Shown here piece by piece: positions 40,381-49,436 of a stretch of 64,000 bases of DNA. Under the pieces are notes generated by a model that saw nothing but the letters and a program-made list of their open reading frames with translations, ran no database searches and was not told the DNA's origin. Position numbers and translations under genes: made by a program. The stretch is taken from positions 62,001-126,000 of the forward strand of contig CALSPA010000012.1 of NCBI GenBank assembly GCA_943788115.1, read 5' to 3'. This DNA comes from an uncultured Flavobacteriales bacterium (GTDB taxonomy: Bacteria; Bacteroidota; Bacteroidia; Flavobacteriales_D; Parvicellaceae). The first letter of the stretch is position 1. Each line of letters opens with the position of its first letter.

Positions 40381-40506
40381 ATGTGTGTATTTGAAAGCTA
40401 TAGTCGAAACATTGAAAGTATGAAAATAGTTGCAATATTTTTGTTAAAATTATTTAAATAGTCGGGTTTGTTTCATTTAAACATTCAACAAACATGCCAA
40501 TAATTG

Positions 40507-41136
40507 TTACTTAAGTGGAATATGTAGAATTAATTTAGTTTCGAAAAAGTCTTCATTGAAAATTTTCGAAATAGGATATAAAGTTGGATTTTCTTTTAAT
40601 CTTGCATCAATTATTTCTTGATTTATGTCTCCTCCCTTGAGGTAAATAATTCCATTTTTTAAAGAATTATTGTTGTTGTTGAAAATTTTCCCATTTGTCC
40701 ATGGAATAAATTTATCTAATCGTGTTACGGCTCTGCTAATAATGAAATCGAATTGACCATTAATGTTTTCTCCTCTTTCTTTAATGGCTGAAACGTTTTT
40801 TAAATTTAACTCCTCACTAACAGCTTTTACAACTTTTATTTTTTTGCCAATTGAATCTACTAATGTGAAGTTAGTTTCGGGGAACAAAATAGATAAAGGA
40901 ATACCTGGGAACCCGCCTCCTGTTCCAATATCAAGAATAGAAGATTTTTTTTTAAAAGAAATTATTTTAGCAATTGAAAGTGAATGAAGAACATGTCTCT
41001 CATAAAAGTCAGCCATGTCTTTTCGGCTAATAACATTGATTTGATTGTTCCAAAATGAGTAAATATCTTTTAGCTCTTTAAGCTGAGCTTTTTTATTTTC
41101 GCACAACTCTGGGAAATATTTTTCAATAAGTTCCAA
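40507..41136 (-). CDS. rsmG: 16S rRNA (guanine527-N7)-methyltransferase
   Basis: 209 residues, the usual RsmG length. The SAM-binding motif D-I-G-T-G-G-G-F-P-G-I-P is intact, preceded by N-V-I-S-R-K-D and followed by the S-R-A-V motif. It methylates G527 of 16S rRNA; loss gives low-level streptomycin resistance in other bacteria. The start is one base after the stop of the sigma factor gene, indicating an operon. Confidence 0.93.
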   Translation of the reverse strand: MELIEKYFPELCENKKAQLKELKDIYSFWNNQINVISRKDMADFYERHVLHSLSIAKIISFKKKSSILDIGTGGGFPGIPLSILFPETNFTLVDSIGKKIKVVKAVSEELNLKNVSAIKERGENINGQFDFIISRAVTRLDKFIPWTNGKIFNNNNNSLKNGIIYLKGGDINQEIIDARLKENPTLYPISKIFNEDFFETKLILHIPLK

Positions 41137-41137
41137 A

Positions 41138-41755
41138 CTAAATAGATTCTCTAGTGTTTTTCATGATGTTGTATAAAAACTCTCTTGCTCTAAAAAGCTG
41201 AGCTTTTACAGTTCCTAAAGGGAGGTCTAATTCTTTTGAAATTTCTTCATAACTAAGTTCTTTGAAATACCTGAGTTCAACAAGTTTTTGATATCTCGGC
41301 TTTAGTTTTGTGACAACCTCTCGCATTAGATTGATCTTTTGTTTTCTCATGGCTTCCTGCTCAGGATCTCGACCAGAAGATTTTAATTCGATCATTAACG
41401 AATCGCCTTCTTCATTTTCAAAACGATTATCAATAGATAAAACATTTTTCTTTTTCTTTCTAATGAAATCGATACAATTGTTAGTTGCAATTTTAAATAA
41501 CCATGTACTAAATGCGTAGTTTGGAGTATACTGATGAAGTCTGTTAAAAGCTTTTCCAAAAGCTTCAATAGTAAGGTCCTCAGCATCATCCTTATTGTTG
41601 ACCATCTTAAGAAGCATAAAGTAAATGGAATCTTTATAACGGTCCATTAATTCAGTGAAAGCTTGTTGGTTCTTGTTCTGAGTCGCTTTTAAAACCAAAC
41701 TATAATCGTATTTAGCTTTTTCAGATAAATGATCTATTGAAATAGGTTCGCTCAT
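41138..41755 (-). CDS. ECF-type RNA polymerase sigma factor
   Basis: 205 residues with sigma region 2 (D-D-A-E-D-L-T-I-E-A-F, then F-S-T-W-L-F-K-I-A-T-N) and region 4 (L-P-L-G-T-V-K-A-Q-L-F-R-A-R-E). A charged linker of about 50 residues lies between them. No anti-sigma gene is adjacent; the partners are a glycosyltransferase upstream (7 nt) and rsmG downstream (1 nt). Its target promoters cannot be read from this window. Confidence 0.92.
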   Translation of the reverse strand: MSEPISIDHLSEKAKYDYSLVLKATQNKNQQAFTELMDRYKDSIYFMLLKMVNNKDDAEDLTIEAFGKAFNRLHQYTPNYAFSTWLFKIATNNCIDFIRKKKKNVLSIDNRFENEEGDSLMIELKSSGRDPEQEAMRKQKINLMREVVTKLKPRYQKLVELRYFKELSYEEISKELDLPLGTVKAQLFRAREFLYNIMKNTRESI

Positions 41756-41762
41756 TTTAGAA

Positions 41763-42863
41763 TTATAGTTTTTGAATTTTCTTTATATGTAAAAACGGAT
41801 AAATAAGTAGTAATATTATTTCTAATAATGGTGTAAAAATAATAAGTTCTTTGCTACCCATAATTTTTAAGGGCTTAAAAAAAATAATAATTTGAATAAG
41901 AGTCCTTAAAGTAAACAACATCAATACAAAAATAAGATCATTTATTAGTAATAAATTCGATATAAAAGAAATGTAGAATCCAAATAGCGAGATTGGATAT
42001 AATGCCAAAAAAAATATTGTTTTAAAGTTGTATAATGAACTTGTTTTTAAATGCCTAATTTTTTGATTTACCCAATTTTTAAATGTTTTTTCTGCTATTG
42101 AATAGGTGAGACTTTCTGTACAAAAAACAACCTGCGTATTATTTGAATTTGCTACTTGATTAACGAAAAGGTCATCGTCTCCAGATGGTATATGATAGTG
42201 ACTTTTAAATCCTTGTATTTCATTATAAATTGTCTTTTTATACGATAGATTTCGGCCTACACCCATATAAGGAATTTTAGCTTTAGCCATGCTTAAATAT
42301 TGAGTAGCAATAAAAGCAGCATCAAATCTAATTAGAGCGTTTAAAATTCCAACATCTTTTTTGTAAGGTCCAGCGCCTAAAGAAATCATGTTGGTATTGT
42401 TTGAAGATACTGAAATGTTTAAAAGCCATTCATTTGATAACGCATAACAATCTGCGTCAGTGAAAACCAAATTTTCATTTTTAGCTGCTTTAATACCTAA
42501 AGTAATTGCAAATTTTTTGGAGAAATTGTCTTTTCCTAGGTCTGGAATGTTTACCACTTTTAAATTTCCATACGATTTTTGAAACTCTTGTAAAATGGTA
42601 GCTGTTTTGTCCCATGATCGATCATTTACAACAATAACTTCAAAATCTTCATAATTTTGATTTAGAATCGATGGTAGATATTTTTTAAGGTTTTCATATT
42701 CATTTCTAGCAGCAATTATCACTGATATTCCATCGTTTCTTTTTAATTCAGTTTTGTTTTTATGAAAAGAAAGTCTGATGAAAAAGTAAAAAAAATAGAA
42801 TAATTGAATTAAAAACATGATGCTTAAGGAAGCTGTTAACAGATAGTGAAGGTTGGAATTCAT
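41763..42863 (-). CDS. Membrane-anchored glycosyltransferase family 2 protein
   Basis: 366 residues. An N-terminal membrane helix (8-32) leads into a GT-A fold with I-S-V-I-I-A-A-R-N-E, V-V-V-N-D-R-S and the metal motif T-D-A-D. A Q-K-I-R-H segment resembles the Q-x-x-R-W site of processive enzymes. Three or four C-terminal helices follow (about 285-360). The product is unknown. It is the first gene of the run to rsmG and diverges from tgt. Confidence 0.85.
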   Translation of the reverse strand: MNSNLHYLLTASLSIMFLIQLFYFFYFFIRLSFHKNKTELKRNDGISVIIAARNEYENLKKYLPSILNQNYEDFEVIVVNDRSWDKTATILQEFQKSYGNLKVVNIPDLGKDNFSKKFAITLGIKAAKNENLVFTDADCYALSNEWLLNISVSSNNTNMISLGAGPYKKDVGILNALIRFDAAFIATQYLSMAKAKIPYMGVGRNLSYKKTIYNEIQGFKSHYHIPSGDDDLFVNQVANSNNTQVVFCTESLTYSIAEKTFKNWVNQKIRHLKTSSLYNFKTIFFLALYPISLFGFYISFISNLLLINDLIFVLMLFTLRTLIQIIIFFKPLKIMGSKELIIFTPLLEIILLLIYPFLHIKKIQKL

Positions 42864-42944
42864 GAGTTTTATTCAAATACTATGTAAAAGTATCTTTATG
42901 TAACTTGTTTTTTCTTTGTTTCTTTGATGTTTATTCACAGATTT

Positions 42945-44075
42945 ATGAACTTTAAGCTATTAAAAAAAGATCCATCTTCTAACGCTAGAGCTGGAATATT
43001 CAAGACTGAGCATGGTGCTGTAGAGACACCTATTTTTATGCCTGTTGGCACAGCAGGAACTGTAAAAGGAGTAAGTCAACAAGATTTAGATAAGCAAGTG
43101 AAAGCTCAAATAATACTTGGAAATACTTACCATTTATATTTAAGGCCAGGTCTTGATGTTCTGAAAAAAGCAGGCGGATTACATAAGTTTATAGGATGGG
43201 ATAAACCAATTCTAACTGATTCTGGTGGATATCAAGTTTATAGCCTTTCAGATAATAGAAAAATTAAAGAGGAGGGAGTAACTTTTCGCTCTCACATTGA
43301 TGGGTCTTCACATTTATTTACACCAGAAAGAGCAATTGATATTCAAAGAGAAATTGGGGCAGATATAATCATGGCTTTTGATGAGTGTACACCTTATCCT
43401 TGCGATTATTCTTATGCTAAAAGGTCCATGCATTTAACTCATAGATGGTTGAAAAGATGTTGTGACCATTTTGACAACACAGAAGAACACTATAATTATA
43501 AACAAACTTTTTTCCCAATTGTACAAGGCAGTACTTATGATGATTTAAGGGCTCAGAGTGCTGAAAAAATTGCCAGTTTTAACAGGGAAGGGAATGCTAT
43601 TGGTGGCCTATCGGTAGGAGAACCTCATGAGGAATTGTATAAAGCTACAGATTTAGTGTGTGGTATTTTACCAGAAGATAAACCAAGATATTTGATGGGT
43701 GTAGGAACTCCTGAGAACATCTTAGAATGTATAAGTTTGGGAATTGATATGTTTGATTGTGTAATGCCCACAAGAAATGCTAGAAATGGAATGTTGTTCA
43801 CTTCTGAGGGATTCATTAATATCAAAAACAAAAAGTGGCAAACAGATTTCACATCAATTGATCCTAATGGGACAGCTGAAGTCGATAATTCATATTCTAA
43901 GGCTTATTTGAGACATCTTATTTTGTCAAAAGAAATTTTAGGAGCTCAAATTGCATCAATTCATAATTTATCTTTTTATTTATGGTTAGTAAAGCAAGCA
44001 AGAACTAAAATTGTTGAAGGAACGTTCTCCTCTTGGAAGAGTGAAATGATTAGGAAAGTGACTACTCGATTATAA
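42945..44075 (+). CDS. tgt: tRNA-guanine transglycosylase lacking the usual zinc ligands
   Basis: 376 residues from the ATG at 42945 (M-N-F-K-L-L-K-K-D); the frame can extend to 42924. The enzyme swaps G34 for a queuine precursor in tRNAs for Asp, Asn, His and Tyr. The catalytic core is intact: N-T-Y-H-L-Y-L-R-P-G, L-T-D-S-G-G-Y-Q, G-G-L-S-V-G-E and F-D-C-V-M-P-T-R-N-A-R-N-G. In E. coli Tgt a C-x-C-x2-C cluster binds zinc in the C-terminal part; here the matching stretch after I-D-P has N-G-T-A-E-V-D-N-S and no cysteine. The downstream S-I-H-N-L is kept. It is followed by the LptF/LptG gene after 3 nt. Confidence 0.93.
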   Translation: MNFKLLKKDPSSNARAGIFKTEHGAVETPIFMPVGTAGTVKGVSQQDLDKQVKAQIILGNTYHLYLRPGLDVLKKAGGLHKFIGWDKPILTDSGGYQVYSLSDNRKIKEEGVTFRSHIDGSSHLFTPERAIDIQREIGADIIMAFDECTPYPCDYSYAKRSMHLTHRWLKRCCDHFDNTEEHYNYKQTFFPIVQGSTYDDLRAQSAEKIASFNREGNAIGGLSVGEPHEELYKATDLVCGILPEDKPRYLMGVGTPENILECISLGIDMFDCVMPTRNARNGMLFTSEGFINIKNKKWQTDFTSIDPNGTAEVDNSYSKAYLRHLILSKEILGAQIASIHNLSFYLWLVKQARTKIVEGTFSSWKSEMIRKVTTRL

Positions 44076-44078
44076 TTC

Positions 44079-45077
44079 ATGAAAAAATTAGATTTATATA
44101 TTATTCGTAAGTTTTTAGGTACTTATGTTTTCATGATTATGGTTGTGATGAGTATTTCCATAATTTTTGATATTAGCGAAAAACTAAGTGATTTTATGGA
44201 TAAGGAAAATAATTTGTCAATTGGCGATATTGTTTTCGGTTATTATCCATATTTCTTTATTCATTATGCTAATTTATTTTCATCATTAATTATATTTCTT
44301 TCTGTTCTTTGGTTTACTAGTTTCATGTCTCAAAGATCTGAGATTATTGCAATTCTTAGCAATGGAGTAAGCTTTTGGCGTTTTTCTCGTCCATACATGA
44401 TAGCATCAACTTTTTTATTGATCATTTCATTGTTTATGAATCATCTAATAGCTCCTAAGGCAAATCAAAACCGTCTCGATTTTGAGAACATGTATACAAA
44501 ATACAATGTATATTTTAAAGATGTTCATTTAGAAATTAATAAAGGAACACTAGTAAGCTACAGGCAATTTATAGGTAACAAAACAATGGTTAGAAGAATG
44601 TGGATTGAACGATGGGAAGAAGTTGAAGAAAATCAGTGGGAATTAAAAAGTGACATGCAAATTGAAAAAGCTTATGGAGACAGTTTAAGTTATAATTGGA
44701 AATTGAATAATGTATTCATTAGAACGATTAATCAAACGAATGAATCAACAAAGTTTTATAATGAAATTGACACGATTTTAGGTTTTAACATTACAGATTT
44801 AGGACATAGAAGTGAGATAACTTTTGCCATGACAACTCCAGAGTTGGTTAAATTTAGAAAGAAAGAAGAGGGAAAAGGAAATTCAACAACATTTATTGAT
44901 ATTGCTAAATATGAACGATCCGCTTATCCTTTTGCTGCTTATATTTTGACTGTAATAGGAATAGCAGTTGCATCAATTAAATCTAGAGAAGGGGTTGGGA
45001 AAAACCTTGTAATAGGCTTAGGGTTTGGCCTAGTCTATATATTTTTCATGAAGATGACAACTGTTGCTGCTTACTAA
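44079..45077 (+). CDS. LptF/LptG family permease, 3' end frameshifted
   Basis: 332 residues in this frame: N-terminal helices (about 12-35, 55-80, 100-120), a periplasmic beta-jellyroll region (about 130-265), and one C-terminal helix pair. These are the membrane subunits of the LPS transporter LptB2FG. The frame ends abruptly at V-A-A-Y. Skipping one base at about 45072 continues as A-T-N-I-G-L-Y-P-I-L-A-V and a last helix to a stop at 45198, giving about 372 residues, the usual length and ending. So the stop at 45077 is probably caused by an inserted T. It is co-transcribed with tgt. Confidence 0.85.
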   Translation: MKKLDLYIIRKFLGTYVFMIMVVMSISIIFDISEKLSDFMDKENNLSIGDIVFGYYPYFFIHYANLFSSLIIFLSVLWFTSFMSQRSEIIAILSNGVSFWRFSRPYMIASTFLLIISLFMNHLIAPKANQNRLDFENMYTKYNVYFKDVHLEINKGTLVSYRQFIGNKTMVRRMWIERWEEVEENQWELKSDMQIEKAYGDSLSYNWKLNNVFIRTINQTNESTKFYNEIDTILGFNITDLGHRSEITFAMTTPELVKFRKKEEGKGNSTTFIDIAKYERSAYPFAAYILTVIGIAVASIKSREGVGKNLVIGLGFGLVYIFFMKMTTVAAY

Positions 45078-45168
45078 CATTGGGCTTTATCCAATATTAG
45101 CTGTTTTGGGTTCCAAATCTGTTGTTTTCTTTTGTAGCACTATACTTGTATTTCAAAAGAGTAAAAAC

Positions 45169-45726
45169 TTAAGGAGCAAGATTGTACCTTATTTTTAATT
45201 GAGATTGATTTCCTGCTGTATGATTACCAGTTGTGGAAATTTCACCTTCAATAGCCAATTCAATAGGGTTAAATGTTCCTGAAGCAATAAAATCATTATC
45301 ATTTAATCCATCATAATCTACTAATTCCCAGTCGTATTCTTTGTTGTATAGTTTAAGATTTTCAGGTGCGTTCCATATTCCTGGAGTATTATAGGGCTGA
45401 TTTGGTAATTCAGATGAAAGTGAATATTAAATTGTTGTTTTCTTTTTCCCAAATTTTAAGAATTAAATCAGCATTAGCTCCTGAAATTGGATCATCCCAT
45501 GTTAATATTGGCCATGACGCTGAGGGATCTTCACTTGGGTAAAATGAAATCTCATATTCATAAATGTATGCATACAAACAAGATGCATCATCGAAATTCT
45601 TACACTACTGTTGTAATTGGGTGAATCTATATCTGTGCAACCTCCGCTTAGAGTGTTTTGTTCAATAACAGATTTTTTGCATCCAGCAATTACAATTAGG
45701 GCAATTAGTAAATATAAATTTTTCAT
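45169..45726 (-). pseudogene. Small lipoprotein gene with two frameshifts
   Basis: The start (45726) encodes a lipoprotein signal with lipobox V-I-A-G-C and then G-C-T-D-I-D-S-P-N-Y-N, a start common in Bacteroidota lipoproteins. The frame breaks after about residue 42. The second frame gives N-F-D-D-A-S-C-L-Y-A-Y-I and continues to about 45430; the third gives S-S-E-L-P-N-Q-P-Y-N and runs to TAA at 45169-45171. One lost and one gained base restore a 185-residue protein (558 bp, divisible by 3). It starts with an ATGA overlap on the preceding gene. Function unknown. The 3' end overlaps the restored LptG end by about 30 bp. Confidence 0.65.
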
Positions 45727-46300
45727 TTTTTTTTAGTTAAAAAAGACCATCCAACTCCAATGTTTATAGATGTTTGGTAATTAATATTTTTATTAAACGT
45801 TGTATTTTTCTGCTTTTGCAAAAAATAGCGGGCAATAACCGGCTTTAAAAAGAAAACCACCAGAGGGTTTTTGATACCTGTATTCCATTATCACATGAGC
45901 GAACCATTCATTTACATTTTCAAGTGTTGGAGTAATTGGTTGTTGAGATAAATTAGAATTATCTATATCAATAAAATTAATTTTATATCTCCAATAAGTA
46001 GTGCCATAAACCTAGAACTCCATGGTGATTGTTTTTAGAAAATGAAAAATTCATTTCTATAGGGATAAATAAATCTGTAGATTTTTCAATTGATGTAAGA
46101 CCTGGGAAAACACCTAATCCAGCACTCAAATTAATACCAATTAAATCATTTAGTTGAATAACTTTCCGTTCATAATTAACAGAGTAAAAAAGCCCTTTAC
46201 CTAGAAACTCAACATATATGTTGTTTTTTGAAAGTTCTTCTTGACTAAAAGAAATTAAACTTATTAGAAAAATCGAAATTGAAAGTATGTATTTTTTCAT
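45723..46300 (-). pseudogene. Outer-membrane beta-barrel-like protein gene with two frameshifts
   Basis: The first frame (46300-45983) encodes a signal peptide (ending S-F-S-Q) and beta-strand-rich sequence typical of an 'outer membrane protein beta-barrel' family. Near 46005 the meaningful frame changes to one giving G-T-T-Y-W-R-Y-K-I-N-F, and near 45800 to one ending S-I-N-I-G-V-G-W-S-F-L, a normal barrel C-terminus with a terminal aromatic-rich strand. Two single-base insertions explain both changes. The restored stop (TGA 45723-45725) overlaps the lipoprotein ATG as ATGA, strong support for the reconstruction. Restored length is about 191 residues. Confidence 0.65.
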
Positions 46301-46420
46301 GTATCTATATTGTCTAAATTAAAAAATAAATTAAGACTATTTATTCCTGCAAGATTTATTTACTTTTTATATTGATTTCAAGAGTTTTAAAATTTATTAT
46401 ATTTAGCTCTAATTCAATTT

Positions 46421-47269
46421 ATGGTTTTAGAAGAAGTTATCAATAAATACACAGATCAAAATTCGAAATATCTAAACATAGATGGTTTAAGAGTACATTA
46501 TAAAGACGAAGGCGAAGGGGAGGTTTTGGTCTTGTTGCACGGAACATTCTCTTCTTTGCATACTTATGATAACTGGGCTTCAATTTTAAAAAAAAAATAT
46601 AGAGTAATTCGATTAGATTTACCTGGATTTGGTATTACTGGTCCTTCTATTGACAATGTATACAGTATCTCTATATTTATAGATTTTATTGAAAACTTTC
46701 TAGATTTGCTTAATGTAATTAAATATCATTTAGCGGGGAACTCTTTAGGAGGTTGGTTAGCTTGGGAGCTTGCTTTAAAAGCAAAAGATAAAATTGGAAA
46801 ACTTGTTTTGTTAAATGCAGCGGGATATATAAATGATAAGAATTATCCGCTCCCTTTTGTTATTGCACAAACACCAGTATTAAGAAACGTTTTTAATTAT
46901 ATACCAAAAGCTGTAGTTAGAAGATTTATTAGACAAGTATTTAATGATCAGGCTGTAGTCACTGACGAGCTAGTGGAACGTTATTATTGCTTAATTCAAA
47001 GGGAGGGCAATTTAAATGCCTTTATAAGTATTGCAAACTCTAAATTAAAACAAAACACTGAAAGTTTAAATTATTTAGATATTCCTGTGTTAATTATGTG
47101 GGGAGATAAGGACAGGTGGATAAGCCCTGAACATGCTTTATTTTTTAAAAATGACATTTCGAATTCCAGAGTTTTGATGTATAAAGATGTAGGTCATATT
47201 CCTATGGAAGAAATTCCAGAAAAATCTGCAAATGACCTAATTGAATTCTTAGCTGAAAATGAAGATTAA
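46421..47269 (+). CDS. Alpha/beta hydrolase
   Basis: 282 residues with an alpha/beta-hydrolase fold: oxyanion L-L-H-G-T-F, nucleophile elbow A-G-N-S-L-G-G-W, acid W-G-D-K-D, and base V-G-H-I-P. The lid region (about 140-200) is moderately basic. Substrate unknown; such proteins are often esterases or C-C hydrolases. The gene diverges from the outer-membrane-protein gene and ends five bases before the end of the small gene at 47275. Confidence 0.88.
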   Translation: MVLEEVINKYTDQNSKYLNIDGLRVHYKDEGEGEVLVLLHGTFSSLHTYDNWASILKKKYRVIRLDLPGFGITGPSIDNVYSISIFIDFIENFLDLLNVIKYHLAGNSLGGWLAWELALKAKDKIGKLVLLNAAGYINDKNYPLPFVIAQTPVLRNVFNYIPKAVVRRFIRQVFNDQAVVTDELVERYYCLIQREGNLNAFISIANSKLKQNTESLNYLDIPVLIMWGDKDRWISPEHALFFKNDISNSRVLMYKDVGHIPMEEIPEKSANDLIEFLAENED

Positions 47270-47274
47270 TTTGT

Positions 47275-47487
47275 TCATTTATGATTAAGTATTAGGAAGT
47301 CATTAAAAAAAGAATCTTCAAGATCCTCAATTTCTTTGTCAATGCTTATTATTTTTTTAAATCTTGTTCTTTTCTCACCTTGTTGAACTAAAATTAAATA
47401 ATTAGCATCTTGTTTTTTTAAAAGAATGACAAAAAGTGGGTTGGGTCTCTTTTTAGGTTTGCTTTTACTTATTAGTACTTTACCCAT
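47275..47487 (-). CDS. Small basic protein, unknown
   Basis: 70 residues, basic at the N-terminus (K-S-K-P-K-K-R-P-N-P) and acidic later. I do not recognise a family. Its ATG lies within the probable extended end of the preceding gene (ATGGGTAA overlap if that gene's frame is restored), which supports it as a real coupled gene. Confidence 0.55.
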   Translation of the reverse strand: MGKVLISKSKPKKRPNPLFVILLKKQDANYLILVQQGEKRTRFKKIISIDKEIEDLEDSFFNDFLILNHK

Positions 47488-47561
47488 CGTTTAATATTTC
47501 TTGAAATAATGTTGAATCTAGTCTAAGTTTTTCTAAGCTAATAAGAAATTTTTTATCTGAT

Positions 47562-48008
47562 TTAAGAGGTTGTTTTTTTTAATAAATCTAATGTTCTTCC
47601 ATTTGACTGATAAAGAGCTACATATTTATTTGTTTTCGATTTGAAATTGCATTTTTTTAAACCATTGATGTGCTTTATTTTTGAAATAGAATCTTTAAAA
47701 TTTATTAAGATTGATAAGCTAATTTTTTTGTTTTCTATGTAGTATTCTTTTAAATCATTCTTCGTTTTACTTTTCTTGAAAATTACTTTTCCATTAGAAA
47801 GCAAATCGAAAATTATATCTGTTGAGTTGTTACAATTAATTTTATTAAGATCTTCTTCAAGAACATAAATTTGAGTCTTTGAAATGGCTTGCAAAATTCT
47901 GTTTTCAGGCAACCATTCACATCCTCTTATACCTATTACAGAAAATACAATTGTTAGGCCAAGAGTAAAACCAATTAAATAATATAGTAGTCTGTTTTTA
48001 AATTTCAT
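47562..48008 (-). CDS. Membrane-anchored protein of unknown function (possible 3' frameshift)
   Basis: 148 residues: a single N-terminal hydrophobic helix (8-28, Y-L-I-G-F-T-L-G-L-T) followed by G-C-E-W-L-P-E-N-R and a mixed alpha/beta domain. The G-C-x-W-L-P-x-N-R pattern after the helix resembles short conserved Bacteroidota proteins (DUF4258-like), a tentative link. The frame stops right after an A8 run (plus strand T8, 47573-47580). With seven A it would continue for 30 further codons (Q-P-L-K-S-D-K-K-F to I-L-N-D-G) and stop at 47480-47482, overlapping the next ATG. The longer 175-residue form may be the true product. Confidence 0.6.
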   Translation of the reverse strand: MKFKNRLLYYLIGFTLGLTIVFSVIGIRGCEWLPENRILQAISKTQIYVLEEDLNKINCNNSTDIIFDLLSNGKVIFKKSKTKNDLKEYYIENKKISLSILINFKDSISKIKHINGLKKCNFKSKTNKYVALYQSNGRTLDLLKKTTS

Positions 48009-48010
48009 TG

Positions 48011-48039
48011 AAAAAAAAAGTCCTCCATTTGGAGGACTT
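48011..48039 (-). terminator. Terminator downstream of ahcY
   Basis: Read on the minus strand, AAGTCCTCC and GGAGGACTT form a perfect nine-base stem with loop AAAT, followed by a T run (A run at 48011-48019 on the plus strand). It lies 20 nt after the ahcY stop and just before the ATG at 48008. Confidence 0.88.
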
Positions 48040-48058
48040 AAGTTAATTTATGTAATAA

Positions 48059-49372
48059 TTAATATCTGTAATGTTCTGGTTTGTATGGACCTTCAACTTT
48101 AACACCAATATAATCAGCTTGATCTGTTCTTAATTCTTCCAGTTCAACACCAATTTTTTCTAAATGTAGTTTAGCAACTTTTTCATCTAAATGTTTAGGA
48201 AGCATGTAAACTTCATTGCTGTATGCGTCTGAATTTGTCCATAATTCAATTTGAGCTAACGTTTGGTTAGTAAATGAATTACTCATAACAAAAGATGGGT
48301 GGCCTGTTGCACAACCTAGATTTACCAATCTTCCTTCGGCTAAAACATAGATTGTTTTATCATTGATGTTATACATGTCAACTTGAGGCTTAATGGTGTC
48401 TTTTGTATTTCCGTATTTATTGTTCAACCAGCTTATGTCTATCTCATTATCGAAGTGGCCAATATTACAAACTATAGTTTGATCTTTCATGCTTTCAAAG
48501 TGACGACCTTGAATAATATCTTTATTTCCAGTGGTTGTAACAATGATATTTGCTTCCTTACAAGCATTATCCATTTTTTTAACTTCAAAACCATCCATAG
48601 CAGCCTGTAGAGCACAAATAGGATCAATTTCTGTAACAATTACTCTTGCTCCAGCGCCTTGTAAAGATGCAGCGGATCCTTTACCAACATCACCATATCC
48701 AGCAACAACAGCAACTTTACCAGCCATCATCACATCTGTAGCTCTTCGAATAGCATCAACTAATGATTCTTTACATCCGTATTTGTTGTCAAATTTAGAT
48801 TTTGTAACAGAGTCATTTACGTTAATAGCAGGCATAACTAATGTTCCATTTTTAACTCTTTCGTATAATCTATGAACACCAGTAGTGGTTTCTTCAGAAA
48901 GACCTTTAATGTCTTTGCAAAGTTCAGGGTATTTATCAAAGACCATGTTAGTTAAGTCACCACCATCGTCAAGAATCATATTTAATGGTTTGCCACCTTC
49001 AAAACCAAAAATAGTTTGTTCTATACACCAATCAAACTCTTCATCATTTAATCCTTTCCAAGCATAAACAGGAACGCCTGTAGCAGCGATTGCAGCAGCC
49101 GCTTGATCTTGTGTGGAAAAAATATTGCAAGATGACCAAGTAACTTCAGCCCCTAATGCTGTTAGCGTTTCAATTAGAACGGCAGTTTGAATTGTCATGT
49201 GAAGACATCCTGCAATTCTTGCTCCTGCTAAAGGCTTAGAGTTTCCAAATTCCTCTCTTAAACTCATTAGACCAGGCATTTCAGCTTCAGCAATTTTTAT
49301 TTCTTTTCTTCCCCAATCAGCAAGACTAATGTCTTTAACTTTATAAGTAAGTTTTTCTGTGATTTGACCCAT
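48059..49372 (-). CDS. ahcY: Adenosylhomocysteinase
   Basis: 437 residues. It hydrolyses S-adenosylhomocysteine to adenosine and homocysteine in the methyl cycle. Conserved segments are intact: C-L-H-M-T-I-Q-T-A, the NAD-binding [22 protein letters not shown], and the C-terminal K-P-E-H-Y-R-Y. The gene is a single unit between its own promoter (49401-49430) and terminator (48011-48039). No SAH riboswitch is visible; the 5' gap is only 64 bp. Confidence 0.97.
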   Translation of the reverse strand: MGQITEKLTYKVKDISLADWGRKEIKIAEAEMPGLMSLREEFGNSKPLAGARIAGCLHMTIQTAVLIETLTALGAEVTWSSCNIFSTQDQAAAAIAATGVPVYAWKGLNDEEFDWCIEQTIFGFEGGKPLNMILDDGGDLTNMVFDKYPELCKDIKGLSEETTTGVHRLYERVKNGTLVMPAINVNDSVTKSKFDNKYGCKESLVDAIRRATDVMMAGKVAVVAGYGDVGKGSAASLQGAGARVIVTEIDPICALQAAMDGFEVKKMDNACKEANIIVTTTGNKDIIQGRHFESMKDQTIVCNIGHFDNEIDISWLNNKYGNTKDTIKPQVDMYNINDKTIYVLAEGRLVNLGCATGHPSFVMSNSFTNQTLAQIELWTNSDAYSNEVYMLPKHLDEKVAKLHLEKIGVELEELRTDQADYIGVKVEGPYKPEHYRY

Positions 49373-49400
49373 TATAGTTTATTTTAAAAATTTATTAGCG

Positions 49401-49430
49401 CGAATTTACAATTATGATACCTAAAATCAA
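49401..49430 (-). promoter_or_regulatory. ahcY promoter
   Basis: On the minus strand, TTG (49430-49428), a 19-nt spacer and TAAATTCG (49408-49401) match the Bacteroidota consensus TTG-N19-TAnnTT(T/C)G. Transcription would start near 49394, about 20 nt before the ATG. It fits between the L,D-transpeptidase stop (49437) and ahcY. Confidence 0.7.
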
Positions 49431-49436
49431 ACTATA

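Noticed and set aside
40441..40500. Inverted repeat GTTTGTT / AACAAAC as a terminator or operator
   Set aside because: The loop is 14 bases, the stem only seven A/T-rich pairs, and no T run follows; too weak to call.
48531..48875. 114-residue frame antisense to ahcY
   Set aside because: It is the complement of well-conserved AhcY coding sequence, with no promoter or motif of its own.
49373..49436. SAH or SAM riboswitch upstream of ahcY
   Set aside because: The leader is only about 20 nt after the predicted start and has no room for a structured aptamer.
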